The notes under the pieces are model-generated. The model was not told the DNA's origin, ran no database searches, and worked only from the letters and a program-made list of their open reading frames with translations. Of a DNA stretch of 64,000 nucleotides, positions 39,794 to 48,529 are shown piece after piece. Within the stretch, counting starts at the first letter, position 1; every line of letters begins with the position of its first letter. Both the position numbers and the translations under genes were made by a program. The stretch lies in assembly GCF_026262505.1 (NCBI RefSeq), contig NC_067204.1:24273300-24337299 (forward strand), read 5' to 3'. The DNA is from Trichomonas vaginalis G3 (lineage: Eukaryota; Parabasalia; Trichomonadida; Trichomonadidae).

Positions 39794-42058
39794 TCAGAAC
39801 TTCAACTTACGAATAAAGCTTGTTTTAGTCGTTATTGAGAAGTTAAACTTCTCTTCAAAGCAAGGTTGACATGAATTACATAAGTCAAATCCAATCTCTT
39901 GACCGTCATGAAGTGCTTTGTAAAGTTTCATTAAACTGAACTCAGAGTCTTTGTCATATGTTCCAACAGGTATGTGAATGTTCTTATCTTCATTGTAATA
40001 GCATTGTATAGCTTCAGGAAACATTTCATTAGCTGTTAAAGCAAGAACGTCTTGTTTTACACCTTTACAACGTGCATGAAATGCAACTTCATTTAAATCA
40101 TTCGTGAGTAAGTCTATGTAAGTCTTCTTTCCACAAAATATTGACTTGTATGCTAAACTTTGTTTTCCAGGTGTTATTTCTGCGAAGTCAGAATGAAATT
40201 GACCAAGGTTTTTACCAATAAGTTCTCTACCGTATCTCTTCTGAAATTCCTGAGCTAACAGTGGGATGTCTTCATTGAAAATATGCATGCTATCGCAGTC
40301 CTGGTAAAATATTTGAAGTCCCATATCTTCAGCAGTACAGAATACTTCACACATTATTCTCTTCGACATAGACAGAATGTTAACACCAAGTGGACAGAAG
40401 TTAAAGTGTCTGCAAATGCTTTTCGTTAGCTTGAAAATAGTTTTATCTGAACCATCCAAACCTTCGAACTTCACTATATGGTTGTAGTTTCTGATGGCAT
40501 ATCTTATAGCATCTTTGTCATTTACTATGGTTATTTTTGACTCAATAGGAGATAGAATAGTTTTGCCATAAATACTGTTCAGAATGAGCTTTATATTTTC
40601 TTGCAAAGGATTTCCTTCTTTCTTATACTTTAACCTTAACTCAAACAACTTCTTTACTTCATCTCTTATTCTAATATCTCTGTTTCCATCGTAATAGTAT
40701 CCTTGCAACACTTCACATTTGACACCTTGATATTTTATGAGGTCTTGTAATGTTATATGGTCAACATACATTAAACAGCAAGTGTTTGAACTTCTGGGAA
40801 CGTTAAGTTCTGGATTTAGTTCAGGGTCACAAACTATTAAAGGAAAGTGTCTATGTATTCCAATCTCTGTTATCTTAATGAGAACAAAGAAGCCAGACAT
40901 AAACTTTTCACCAATGGGTTCCTTTTGGTCGTCATCGAATAAATGTCTCATGAGATACTCTGTGCTTAACATTTCTTTCTTCATAACCTTTGGAATACCT
41001 TCTAAAGTATAAAGTCTTGCTATAGCTGATGGATATAATGAAACAGCGTCGAAGTCAGCAATGAGTTTCTTTTCGCTCTTTTGTTTAATGTTATCTGACA
41101 GCATACATCTTCCACCTTGAATACAGCGTGAAATAAATTCTCTTGGTTTATTTGAGAGGTCATATAAATTTCCATTCGGGAAGTACACTCTGTTCTCAAA
41201 TTTGTTAGCAATTGAACAAATACTAACGTAGTCATAAACGTTTAAATCAAATTCTTTCAATATGTCATTGCGGAACTTAACAAAACCTTCTCTTAAAATT
41301 CTTACATCTTGTTTGCAATAAAATGTGCTATACTTTTCTAAGTCGAAGTGGTTCTCATCTATTCTGCAACCTTTGATGGAATCTATGTTTTTCATGAATG
41401 TATCTGCATCCCGGATAAACTTACATGCTTCAGAAATGACACCAGTTCTGTTGTCATTTGCTAACAAAACACTGCTGTAGTAGTTGTATGGAAATACTTC
41501 TTTCGGTCCTGTTTGTAAGTTAAACATAGCAGGAAATAGTTTAAGCTTCTTATTTATAACACTGTAAGAGTCTTTTATAATAATTGCCCTTCCTTTATAT
41601 AAGCCAGTTATTTGCATTGTTCGTGAACCTTTAATGATGGGAGTTCCTTTCACTTCTGTCATGTGTCTTAAGATGAAGTTTATATCATAACTGAGGTTAT
41701 GGAAATATATTAAACTCTTGTCAGGAAGTCGTTCCAAAAATTCTGTTGCACAGTTCTGACCCCAAATGCTTTCACTCACTGAACCATCTTCACTGTCATA
41801 ACATATGTTAAAAGCTTTATGAAAGCCATCGGTACTGCACTCAAAGTCAGCAAAGAAAACGTGCTCAGGAATGAACTTGCACTTATTTTTATTTACTTCT
41901 TTTGACTCGGCTTTCTTCTTCAGTTGTACACAATACTTTGGAGCATATGTCAAATCTTTAAATGGTGCAAGGTTCTGTTTATATAAGTCAGTCGTATATG
42001 TGAAAAGTTCTCCATAAGAAATAGGTTCGAAATATTTGCACTCCCACAATGTTTTCAT
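39794..42058 (-). CDS. Polinton family B DNA polymerase (protein-primed type)
   Basis: A 754-aa open frame from the ATG at 42056-42058. The 3'-5' exonuclease blocks are ADFECS (about 70), NLSYDINF (about 123) and YCKQDVRIL (about 247). The polymerase blocks are DFDAVSLYPS (motif A, about 334), LILNSIYGK (motif B, about 491) and YQDCDSMHI (motif C, about 586). The layout is that of Polinton/adenovirus-like protein-primed PolB. In this family a long N-terminal part normally precedes the exonuclease; sequence of that kind lies just upstream on the same strand (42287-43564). The frame itself looks whole. Confidence 0.9.
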   Translation of the reverse strand: MKTLWECKYFEPISYGELFTYTTDLYKQNLAPFKDLTYAPKYCVQLKKKAESKEVNKNKCKFIPEHVFFADFECSTDGFHKAFNICYDSEDGSVSESIWGQNCATEFLERLPDKSLIYFHNLSYDINFILRHMTEVKGTPIIKGSRTMQITGLYKGRAIIIKDSYSVINKKLKLFPAMFNLQTGPKEVFPYNYYSSVLLANDNRTGVISEACKFIRDADTFMKNIDSIKGCRIDENHFDLEKYSTFYCKQDVRILREGFVKFRNDILKEFDLNVYDYVSICSIANKFENRVYFPNGNLYDLSNKPREFISRCIQGGRCMLSDNIKQKSEKKLIADFDAVSLYPSAIARLYTLEGIPKVMKKEMLSTEYLMRHLFDDDQKEPIGEKFMSGFFVLIKITEIGIHRHFPLIVCDPELNPELNVPRSSNTCCLMYVDHITLQDLIKYQGVKCEVLQGYYYDGNRDIRIRDEVKKLFELRLKYKKEGNPLQENIKLILNSIYGKTILSPIESKITIVNDKDAIRYAIRNYNHIVKFEGLDGSDKTIFKLTKSICRHFNFCPLGVNILSMSKRIMCEVFCTAEDMGLQIFYQDCDSMHIFNEDIPLLAQEFQKRYGRELIGKNLGQFHSDFAEITPGKQSLAYKSIFCGKKTYIDLLTNDLNEVAFHARCKGVKQDVLALTANEMFPEAIQCYYNEDKNIHIPVGTYDKDSEFSLMKLYKALHDGQEIGFDLCNSCQPCFEEKFNFSITTKTSFIRKLKF

Positions 42059-42286
42059 AACATCCCATAACGGTGTTGTTCTATCATAACGAACTACATA
42101 TTTTATCTTCTCTCTTTGTATAAATCTTCATTTGTTTCTCAATGTTCATTCCACCACAAGCTTGAGAATTTTATATTTGCGAAAAATATGTTGTCATTGG
42201 TAATCTTTCATTTAGCATGTAGTGGTCTTCAACAAGAAGTAAGTCAATAGTTCGAACAGTTTCACATTCTTTTGGTATGTATCTCT

Positions 42287-43564
42287 TTATTTCATTATGT
42301 CTTGAGTCATTGAATAACCAATGGTAACATTAAATGCTATACCTGTTGCGTCAGAAATTTCTTGTACTTTACTTTGAGGAAAGTCTCTAACACGAATGAC
42401 TTCTCTCATGTGGTCAATAGTTTCTTCATTTACTCCAGCCTGAATGCAAGCATAAACGAAACAATTGTCTTCTGTCATAAGTGTTGCAGTTCTTTTGTTC
42501 AGTTCATTGAAGATTTGGTAGCGTTCAAGATTTATAGGTAATGTGCAAAGATACTTCCAGAACTGACCGCTTCTCTTCTTATAAAACTTCTTTTCACCAT
42601 TATCTTTCCAAAAGCTTTCTATAAGTGCTGGGTTTCCTGTTTGCTTAAGAGCTTCCAAAATGGCTTTCTGGTCATTTGTCAGTGTGCTTTCATCTCTATA
42701 TGGTCTCTTTTTTGGTTTGCCTTTCTTTACATCTGACATCGTTAAGCCTTCATATTCTGTTAAATCATACATCTTTATTTCAGTAAGATTCTTTATGTTT
42801 GTCAAGAAGAAGTCATAGTGCATTTCAACAATACCTGCAGCATTTGCTTCTATCTCTGATATAAAGTTCTCCTTCAAGAGCTGATGTAGTAATGTTCCAA
42901 TATTATTGAGGTTTAACGTAGAACATTCATACTTTCCACCAAGTTTATAACATACCATCCATCTTTGTTGGGAGTTTATTTTAATCTTCTCTAAGAGTCT
43001 CATGAAAACCTTACCGAAATGTTTGTGTAAGTAGTCTCTGTTTGGTTCATCTAAAGCTTCGATGTTAAAGTCAATGAGTCTATTGCCTGACTTCACATTT
43101 CTCTTCCTATTCTCTTCATCTTTCTTTAACCATCTCTCACCTTCTTTTGGTTTGTCGTCAATGGAACGAATGACATCGTTAGCTTTGCGAACTTGTTCTA
43201 TAGCGCTCTTAAACATCTCTCTTCTCTGTTGTTTCAGTGTGTCGTCTCTTCTTCTTGTTTCACCAACGTTTGCATTTGTTATGTCAAACATTTCTCTTCT
43301 TACTTCATGAGGTACTGAACGTCTATGATATAAGTCAATAGCAATGTCATTTAAAGGAAATGCTCTTGCATGGACTTCGTCCTCGCCGCGTTGCGGCTTT
43401 ATGAACTCATGAATTCTATCATAACTTATTGCACCATTATAGTCATTGAGGATGTCAGCGAGTGCTTTTTTGTTTGTTGCGTAATGTTTTGCTACTTCTA
43501 TGTTAGCTTCTGTAAGAAGTTGTTTTATTTCCGAGTGTTCTAACTTAGACAACTTCCGATACAT
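42287..43564 (-). CDS. Polinton 1 polymerase-associated N-terminal region
   Basis: A 425-aa frame from the ATG at 43562-43564, rich in Lys/Glu/Arg in its first half. It holds NCFVYACIQAGVNEETIDH and VTIGYSMTQD near its end, resembling the Cys-protease-fold-like segment that precedes PolB in several Polintons. It lies directly upstream of the PolB frame on the same strand, so it probably belongs to the same transcription unit. A terminal-protein or regulatory role is inferred. The polymerase unit as a whole appears broken, about one or two breaks. Confidence 0.55.
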   Translation of the reverse strand: MYRKLSKLEHSEIKQLLTEANIEVAKHYATNKKALADILNDYNGAISYDRIHEFIKPQRGEDEVHARAFPLNDIAIDLYHRRSVPHEVRREMFDITNANVGETRRRDDTLKQQRREMFKSAIEQVRKANDVIRSIDDKPKEGERWLKKDEENRKRNVKSGNRLIDFNIEALDEPNRDYLHKHFGKVFMRLLEKIKINSQQRWMVCYKLGGKYECSTLNLNNIGTLLHQLLKENFISEIEANAAGIVEMHYDFFLTNIKNLTEIKMYDLTEYEGLTMSDVKKGKPKKRPYRDESTLTNDQKAILEALKQTGNPALIESFWKDNGEKKFYKKRSGQFWKYLCTLPINLERYQIFNELNKRTATLMTEDNCFVYACIQAGVNEETIDHMREVIRVRDFPQSKVQEISDATGIAFNVTIGYSMTQDIMK

Positions 43565-43654
43565 CTTTAGTAGGAAATAAAAAAATATTTTTTGAAAAAA
43601 TTAGATTAGATTTTTTTAAGTTATTTTTCAAAATAATTTAATATTTTTATTTTA

Positions 43655-44128
43655 ATGAAACACATGCAAGATTGCAAGTTCTTTTCATACAATGCTCTCG
43701 CTACTGCCATCAAGAATGAGTTCAATAATGCTTCAAATGTTAATGTTATCTTTAACAAGAAGTTTGTGAAAGAATCTAAGTTTGGTCAGTATGTCAGACC
43801 ATTAGCTATCGTCATTGACCGCAAACGTTATACTTCACAAGAGTTAGCAGTAGTTTTGAAACAAAAGAGTTTCTTCGTGAATGTCAAAGATACTCATTAT
43901 ACTGTCATAAAGAACTCTAACATTGACTTCTTCAGTATTGCTTTAAATCTTTCCGAACAGAAAGAATATAAGAAGGGTGAAACAAATGTGAAATATTATC
44001 CTTCATCTCTGAAGACAATAACGAACAAAGATGTTATACAGAAATTCTTACCAAAGGTTGAAGAAGCTTCTATTGACATTGACGAAGGAAGTGAAATGGT
44101 TGAAGAAATAGACCCTGAAGCTATTTAA
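43655..44128 (+). CDS. Polinton 1 hypothetical protein
   Basis: A 157-aa frame from the ATG at 43655. Its start lies 91 bp from the divergent polymerase-side gene, so the two share an intergenic promoter region. The product has a basic N-terminal half (FNKKFVKESKFGQYVRPL) and a strongly acidic end (DIDEGSEMVEEIDPEAI). It may be a single-strand-binding or replication accessory factor given its place, but no motif proves this. Confidence 0.55.
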   Translation: MKHMQDCKFFSYNALATAIKNEFNNASNVNVIFNKKFVKESKFGQYVRPLAIVIDRKRYTSQELAVVLKQKSFFVNVKDTHYTVIKNSNIDFFSIALNLSEQKEYKKGETNVKYYPSSLKTITNKDVIQKFLPKVEEASIDIDEGSEMVEEIDPEAI

Positions 44129-44255
44129 GCAAAAATATATTTTTGAATAACTGATGGTGTTACCAGTCACCATGTCACCAGGTTAATTAACTTCTTTTAA
44201 AAATGATGACAACATGACATTTTGACAACACAGCAGGATTAATGCAAAAATGAAT

Positions 44256-44386
44256 GTTATCGTTTATGTTATCGTTTATGTTATCGTTAATGTTATCGTT
44301 AATGTTATCAGTGTCGAACATAATTGACATGGAGCATTTATGTTATCGTTAATGTTATCGTTTATGTTATCGTTAATGTTATCAGT
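44256..44386 (+). repeat. 12-bp repeats with Myb-like core
   Basis: Seven copies of GTTATCGTT and two of GTTATCA in a 12-bp register, in two blocks (44256-44310 and 44342-44384) separated by a short unique stretch. The complement contains AACGATAAC, close to the AACGATA core known for T. vaginalis Myb-protein sites. The array lies between convergent gene ends in Polinton 1. Confidence 0.8.
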
Positions 44387-44467
44387 GTCGAACATAATTG
44401 ACGTAGGATTCATGACTTCTTCGTAAATGAGTGTAAATATAGCACAAAAATATATTTTAGGTGAAGA

Positions 44468-44481
44468 GGTGAGATCTCACC
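44468..44481. promoter_or_regulatory. 14-bp palindrome GGTGAGATCTCACC (copy 2)
   Basis: Lies 66 bp beyond the stop of the KilA-N gene, with the same surrounding context (TTTTAGGTGAAGA before, CGTTTTTTCACC after). Confidence 0.7.
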
Positions 44482-44547
44482 CGTTTTTTCACCTCATTCT
44501 CTCTTCGTTAATGTTGTCGTGACTTCATCGTTAATGTTGTCGTGACT

Positions 44548-45333
44548 TCATTCTTCCTCTTTGAAGTTATCGAAATATTCTGTTATTTTTTCCTTCAGTA
44601 ATGTTAAGTCTTCTTTGAATGTAAGTATTGTGCAACCTTTGATGTCATAGTGTGTTTGAGGAAGAGTATTTTTGACAATTTCCTTTATTTGCTCATTCGG
44701 TGTCATTGAAATCGGTAAGTTTTCACGATAGAACCAGTTTCTGTCAGATTTATATATTTTAGCTAAGTCATAAAAGCTCTTGTTGTTTCTTCTGACTAAA
44801 TGCAACATAACCATATCTTTATCTTCTTCTTTCTCCAATTCTTCAGTATATATCATATACCTATAACTCTTTTCCTTTCCTTTTGGTACTGAACGCGGTA
44901 TTCTTTTCTGTATGCTTTTGTCTTTGGATTCAATGACTTCATCTTTTGCTTTATATAGTTCATCTAACATCATGAAAATATAACAAGCATAACGAGGTGA
45001 AGCCCACATTGCTACAGCGTTTACTAAAAGTCTATGAACATAATAACCTTTCAAACAAGGAGCCAAATTCTTGCGATTTTCATACGGAATCTCTTCATTC
45101 TGCAAAGCAATTATATGAGGAAATTCTTCTAAAAGTTCTTTTGTCTGTTGGTTTTCAAACCAATGATATGCTTGCTTTGTAGAACGAAGAGCATTCATTA
45201 TACTTTGCATTTGGTACATATCGTCTTTGACTGAACGAATGAGACGTAACTGTTTGTTATACTGTATGTACTCGTATTCTTCATTTATGGCTTCATGAAC
45301 GATAGCAGTTGTTGTGTTCTCTGATGTTGACAT
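44548..45333 (-). CDS. KilA-N domain protein
   Basis: From the ATG at 45331-45333 the product has 261 aa (the frame is open six codons further, from a TTG in the shared leader). Residues about 65-140 match KilA-N: YHWFENQQTKELLEEF, then GYYVHRLLVNAVAMWASPRY. KilA-N is a DNA-binding module of large DNA viruses and phages. The C-terminal region is a Lys/Glu-rich helical part with RNNKSFYDLAKIYKSDRNWF. It probably binds DNA and may regulate the element; the repeated palindromes nearby are candidate sites (inference). The frame looks whole. Confidence 0.75.
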   Translation of the reverse strand: MSTSENTTTAIVHEAINEEYEYIQYNKQLRLIRSVKDDMYQMQSIMNALRSTKQAYHWFENQQTKELLEEFPHIIALQNEEIPYENRKNLAPCLKGYYVHRLLVNAVAMWASPRYACYIFMMLDELYKAKDEVIESKDKSIQKRIPRSVPKGKEKSYRYMIYTEELEKEEDKDMVMLHLVRRNNKSFYDLAKIYKSDRNWFYRENLPISMTPNEQIKEIVKNTLPQTHYDIKGCTILTFKEDLTLLKEKITEYFDNFKEEE

Positions 45334-45360
45334 TACTGTCTTTACATACAAGATAAAAAT
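45325..45360 (-). promoter_or_regulatory. shared leader upstream of the KilA-N gene
   Basis: Read on the minus strand, ATCTTGTATGTAAAGACAGT precedes and overlaps the start region. The same block stands at 46025-46060 before the next gene and a shorter form at 47147-47165. It includes ATGTAA, a start directly followed by a stop, just before the gene's own ATG. Confidence 0.6.
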
Positions 45361-45500
45361 TTTTGTTAGGAAAAAATTAGCGTTATTTTCTGACTTTCAC
45401 AAAAGACAAAAATAAACGCTTTACATGTATTTTTCAGCAACTTCGTCAAATAATTTTATAGCTTTATCTATCTCATCTACTTCAAACGTTTCTTTACCTT

Positions 45501-46031
45501 TTATGGAGCACCATACATTTTCTCAAACTTTTCGAGTAGTTCTGTTTCTGCGGCTCTCATATCATTAACGAACACAACCTTGACTCTATTGACTGTACTG
45601 TCATATCTTTGAGTTATATTATATGTTCTTCCTATCTTATATCTCTTTGTATTGAAGTCCTTCGGTTTCTGAACGATGTAAAGTAAGCCTTCACTGCAAC
45701 GTTCTGAGTCGAATGAACCATAAGTTATGAAGTTATATCCAACAACAGGGTCAATCCACAGAAGAATTATTGGTATAAGACTTTTGTCAATGAGATATGC
45801 TGTAGTTCCATAGAATCTTACCGATATCATGAGCTCAGGATTTCTTGTCAAAATTTTCTGAGTAGAAGCAATTCTAACCCAGTCCTTTGTTTTCTTTCCA
45901 GAAGGTGTTATAATGTCTGACAAAGAATATTTGTTGTATTTCTTACAGTATCTTACGTTTAAATCACCAATTCTAACCACTTTGGTGTCATTGTCAATCT
46001 TTCTTACTGTTTCAAACTCAATGTTTGACAT
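45501..46031 (-). CDS. KilA-N-like / GIY-YIG-like (T5orf172-type) protein
   Basis: From the ATG at 46029-46031 the product has 176 aa. The N-terminal 100 residues resemble a KilA-N-type DNA-binding part (DWVRIASTQKILTRNPELM, VVGYNFITYGSF). The C-terminal part reads LLYIVQKPKDFNTKRYKIGR and AAETELLEKFEKMYG, the layout of T5orf172/MUG113 GIY-YIG-like domains, which in other viruses are fused to KilA-N or Bro-N modules. It shares its leader with the neighbouring KilA-N gene, so the two probably share regulation. The frame looks whole. Confidence 0.7.
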   Translation of the reverse strand: MSNIEFETVRKIDNDTKVVRIGDLNVRYCKKYNKYSLSDIITPSGKKTKDWVRIASTQKILTRNPELMISVRFYGTTAYLIDKSLIPIILLWIDPVVGYNFITYGSFDSERCSEGLLYIVQKPKDFNTKRYKIGRTYNITQRYDSTVNRVKVVFVNDMRAAETELLEKFEKMYGAP

Positions 46032-46090
46032 TACTGTCTTTACATACAAGATAAAAAAATAAATAAAAATAAAACTAACTTTATTTTTAT
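46025..46090 (-). promoter_or_regulatory. shared leader, second copy
   Basis: Contains the same leader as at 45325-45360 plus an upstream AT-rich stretch (AAAGTTAGTTTTATTTTTAT on the minus strand). That upstream stretch also occurs at 47161-47199 before the gene at 46184-47065. Confidence 0.6.
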
Positions 46091-46150
46091 CTTTTATGAA
46101 AATTCATGAAATTTGGTCATTTTTCAGCAAAAATAATGTTTAGGTGAAGA

Positions 46151-46164
46151 GGTGAGATCTCACC
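46151..46164. promoter_or_regulatory. 14-bp palindrome GGTGAGATCTCACC (copy 3)
   Basis: Lies between the stop of the gene at 46184-47065 and the leader of the gene at 45501-46031, in the same orientation of context as copies 1 and 2. Confidence 0.7.
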
Positions 46165-46183
46165 CGTTTTCTCACCTGTTTTT

Positions 46184-47065
46184 TCACAAGCGTTTTACAT
46201 GAATTGTACGATGTATATTTGAAATCCTAAACAATTTCGTAGCTTCTATTTCTTCTTTTAGTACATCGAATGTTTTAATCATGCCGAAAGTCTCTTTATA
46301 TTTCTTCTTGACGTCAGACAGAAGGAAATCTTCTGCTGTTGGATAGTTTTTATTAAGAAATGTCAACATATCCATTTTATCTTCTGCTGGCTTTTCTGCT
46401 TCTTTCTTTAAGTCTGCATAGTCGTTTCGCATTCTTTCTATCTCTTTGACTGAGTAGTTATATTTCCTCATTGCTGCTTTACATTTTGAACATTGCGGAT
46501 TCATTTTTGCGTTATACATTGAAATAAAACCAGCTAGAACAACTAAGGCGTCAATGGTTTTCTTTAACTCAAAAGCTGCTGGTTTTATCTGTTCATTCCA
46601 TACCTTACCTCTTCTATCTTTATCTCTTATCTGCCATACACATTTTGCAACTAATGAAACAAAGTTATCGTATGTCTTAAATTCTTCGGATTTGTAAAGG
46701 TCAGAAATATTTTTATAAACCATGTCGCAATCTTTGTCCATAACTTTATGGTTGCAATGATATCCTAGAAACTCATAGTTTACCTTTCGTATGAACTTCT
46801 TTATTTCTACCGAGTCAGTTGCTTTGACTTCAATTTCGTCAAATTCGGGAATGGTTAGTTTTTGTTGCTGAATTTCAGGTAGTTTAGGTAAATGGTCGAT
46901 GAGGTCCTGCATGTCATAAAGATATTCTTCATTTTCTTCATCCTGTGCGGTACAGTCTAAATTACTTGTTAACAGTTCTTGCTTTATCTTCTGGATTTTT
47001 GTTTCGAAAGTATATGAAGAAGGAATGAAGTTTTTCATTTCTACTAACATTGACGTAGGATTCAT
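46184..47065 (-). CDS. Polinton 1 hypothetical protein with Cys pair
   Basis: A 293-aa frame from the ATG at 47063-47065. Mostly helical, acidic-basic mixed, with CSKCK near residue 195 and CNHKV...CDMVY upstream, which could form a small metal site. The C-terminus is basic (SNIHRTIHVKRL). It shares the leader of the two KilA-N-type genes and is bracketed by palindrome copies 3 and 4. Function not recognised. Confidence 0.6.
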   Translation of the reverse strand: MNPTSMLVEMKNFIPSSYTFETKIQKIKQELLTSNLDCTAQDEENEEYLYDMQDLIDHLPKLPEIQQQKLTIPEFDEIEVKATDSVEIKKFIRKVNYEFLGYHCNHKVMDKDCDMVYKNISDLYKSEEFKTYDNFVSLVAKCVWQIRDKDRRGKVWNEQIKPAAFELKKTIDALVVLAGFISMYNAKMNPQCSKCKAAMRKYNYSVKEIERMRNDYADLKKEAEKPAEDKMDMLTFLNKNYPTAEDFLLSDVKKKYKETFGMIKTFDVLKEEIEATKLFRISNIHRTIHVKRL

Positions 47066-47146
47066 AACTAACGAGTTTGGTGCTGTTGTGGACAGAGTCC
47101 TGCCGTTCGGGCTTGAATTGCTGTTGTGCCGATTGTTGAAATCATA

Positions 47147-47199
47147 TCTTTACATACAAAATAAAAAAATAAATAAAAATAAAACTAACTTTATTTTTT
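47147..47199 (-). promoter_or_regulatory. shared leader, third (partial) copy
   Basis: Carries the AT-rich upstream part and TTGTATGTAAAGA, about 80 bp upstream of the ATG at 47063-47065. The downstream half of the leader (ACAGTAATGTC) is not present here. Confidence 0.55.
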
Positions 47200-47279
47200 C
47201 TATCTTAAGGAAATTCATGAAAATTCACGAGCAAAGGGTCTGAGCCGTTAGCGGCGAGGGTGAAAAGAGGTGAAAAACG

Positions 47280-47293
47280 GGTGAGATCTCACC
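47280..47293. promoter_or_regulatory. 14-bp palindrome GGTGAGATCTCACC (copy 4, inverted context)
   Basis: The palindrome itself is symmetric, but its flanks here are the reverse complement of those of the other copies, so an inverted repeat of about 45 bp brackets the gene at 46184-47065 (copies 3 and 4) and, more widely, the three-gene block 44548-47065. Confidence 0.7.
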
Positions 47294-47403
47294 TCTTCAC
47301 CTAAAATATATTTTTGGTGTAAATTTATGACAAAAATAAATGGTACCATTAATGATATCATGACTGTTCTCATTCATGTCTGATTTACATCTAATGAAAA
47401 AGT

Positions 47404-48489
47404 TTAGAAGAATTTTCTTATTCTTTCTGGCTTATTTTTGTCTTTCCAGTACTCCCGCTCTAATGGTCCCAGATGTGTTGACTTTGACTCTCTCAAGTTC
47501 TTAGATGGTATAACATCTTCAACGCCTCCTTCATATCTTACTTTATAAGTGTCATCGTTTATGTTATAGCCAAGTATTTCAATAACCACTCCTCGCTTTG
47601 CTTCGTCAATGGTTTCAGCAAGTTTGCCATTACTACTTTCAACTAATTTATGTCGAGGGTAAAACGCAATAGAGTCGTCAGCAGCTTTTATAAGATATCC
47701 ATTACCTTGCGTAGAGTCTACGATATAATAGTTTCTACTTAACCTTAAACGTTTCTTTGTCAACGGTTTGTCGTCAAGAACTACACGAACTTTTGTACCA
47801 GGAATGAGGGTAAATTGTGTTGAATTTCTGATATTTTGTGTTTGGCTTCGTTTCTTTTGTATATACTTTTCTTCTTGTTGTTGTGTCATTGAATTTGGTG
47901 TATGTCCTGTTGTAGAATGTGTTGAGGAATTATATACTTCGAGAAAATGTTTCATTGTTTCTTCGGTAAAGTCTCGCTCTTGATTTAAATCTCTGAGCGT
48001 TCTTATGAAGCGGTTTATGATGCCGAGTATGTTATGGTTATGGTCTTCAGTAGTGTAGTGAGTTATGTTATGCTTAATGAGAAAATCTGTGATTTCATTG
48101 CTGAGGTATGCACTGTCTTGGTCTGATGTTAAAGTACTTGGGCTATGTTCTGCTACAAACTTTTGTAAAACTCTTAACACTTCACGAGTTCCTTTATTTT
48201 TCATTATATACGCAAAAGCTTTACGAGTGTTAACATTAATGAAGATGAGGAATGGTTTATGTCCTCCTTTTCTGCTTTGAATGAGAGTGTCAAATTGGTA
48301 TGCGTCAGGAGTGTTGGAGTAAATTGGTAAAAAGTAGTCGTAAGGGTTTATTTTTGTTTGATGTACAACATTTTTGTCAAAGAACCTTTTCACTTCAGTT
48401 CTGTTAGTAAATCCCCAACTCTTTGCAGCTTCATTGAACTTCTTAAATGACCTCCATGGATGTTGTTCGAATACTTCTTTCAAGCTCAT
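47404..48489 (-). CDS. Polinton integrase (retroviral type)
   Basis: A 361-aa frame from the ATG at 48487-48489. The core shows the RNase-H-like integrase fold blocks: AYQFDTL near 63-69, LTSDQDSAYLS near 120-130, and HNILGIINRFIRTLRDLN near 152-169. The C-terminal region (GVVIEILGYNINDDTYKVRY) is SH3/chromo-like, typical of Polinton c-integrases. Its job in the family is insertion of the element into the genome. It lies next to the fibre-like genes, on the same strand. The reading frame is uninterrupted. Confidence 0.85.
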   Translation of the reverse strand: MSLKEVFEQHPWRSFKKFNEAAKSWGFTNRTEVKRFFDKNVVHQTKINPYDYFLPIYSNTPDAYQFDTLIQSRKGGHKPFLIFINVNTRKAFAYIMKNKGTREVLRVLQKFVAEHSPSTLTSDQDSAYLSNEITDFLIKHNITHYTTEDHNHNILGIINRFIRTLRDLNQERDFTEETMKHFLEVYNSSTHSTTGHTPNSMTQQQEEKYIQKKRSQTQNIRNSTQFTLIPGTKVRVVLDDKPLTKKRLRLSRNYYIVDSTQGNGYLIKAADDSIAFYPRHKLVESSNGKLAETIDEAKRGVVIEILGYNINDDTYKVRYEGGVEDVIPSKNLRESKSTHLGPLEREYWKDKNKPERIRKFF

Positions 48490-48529
48490 TTATGTAAAGT
48501 TAAAGATTTTATTCAAGGCTCAAGCGCGT

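Noticed and set aside
45325-45360. GTATGT in the shared leader as a 5' splice site
   Set aside because: It matches the trichomonad intron donor, but no ACTAACACACAG-type acceptor follows in any of the three genes.
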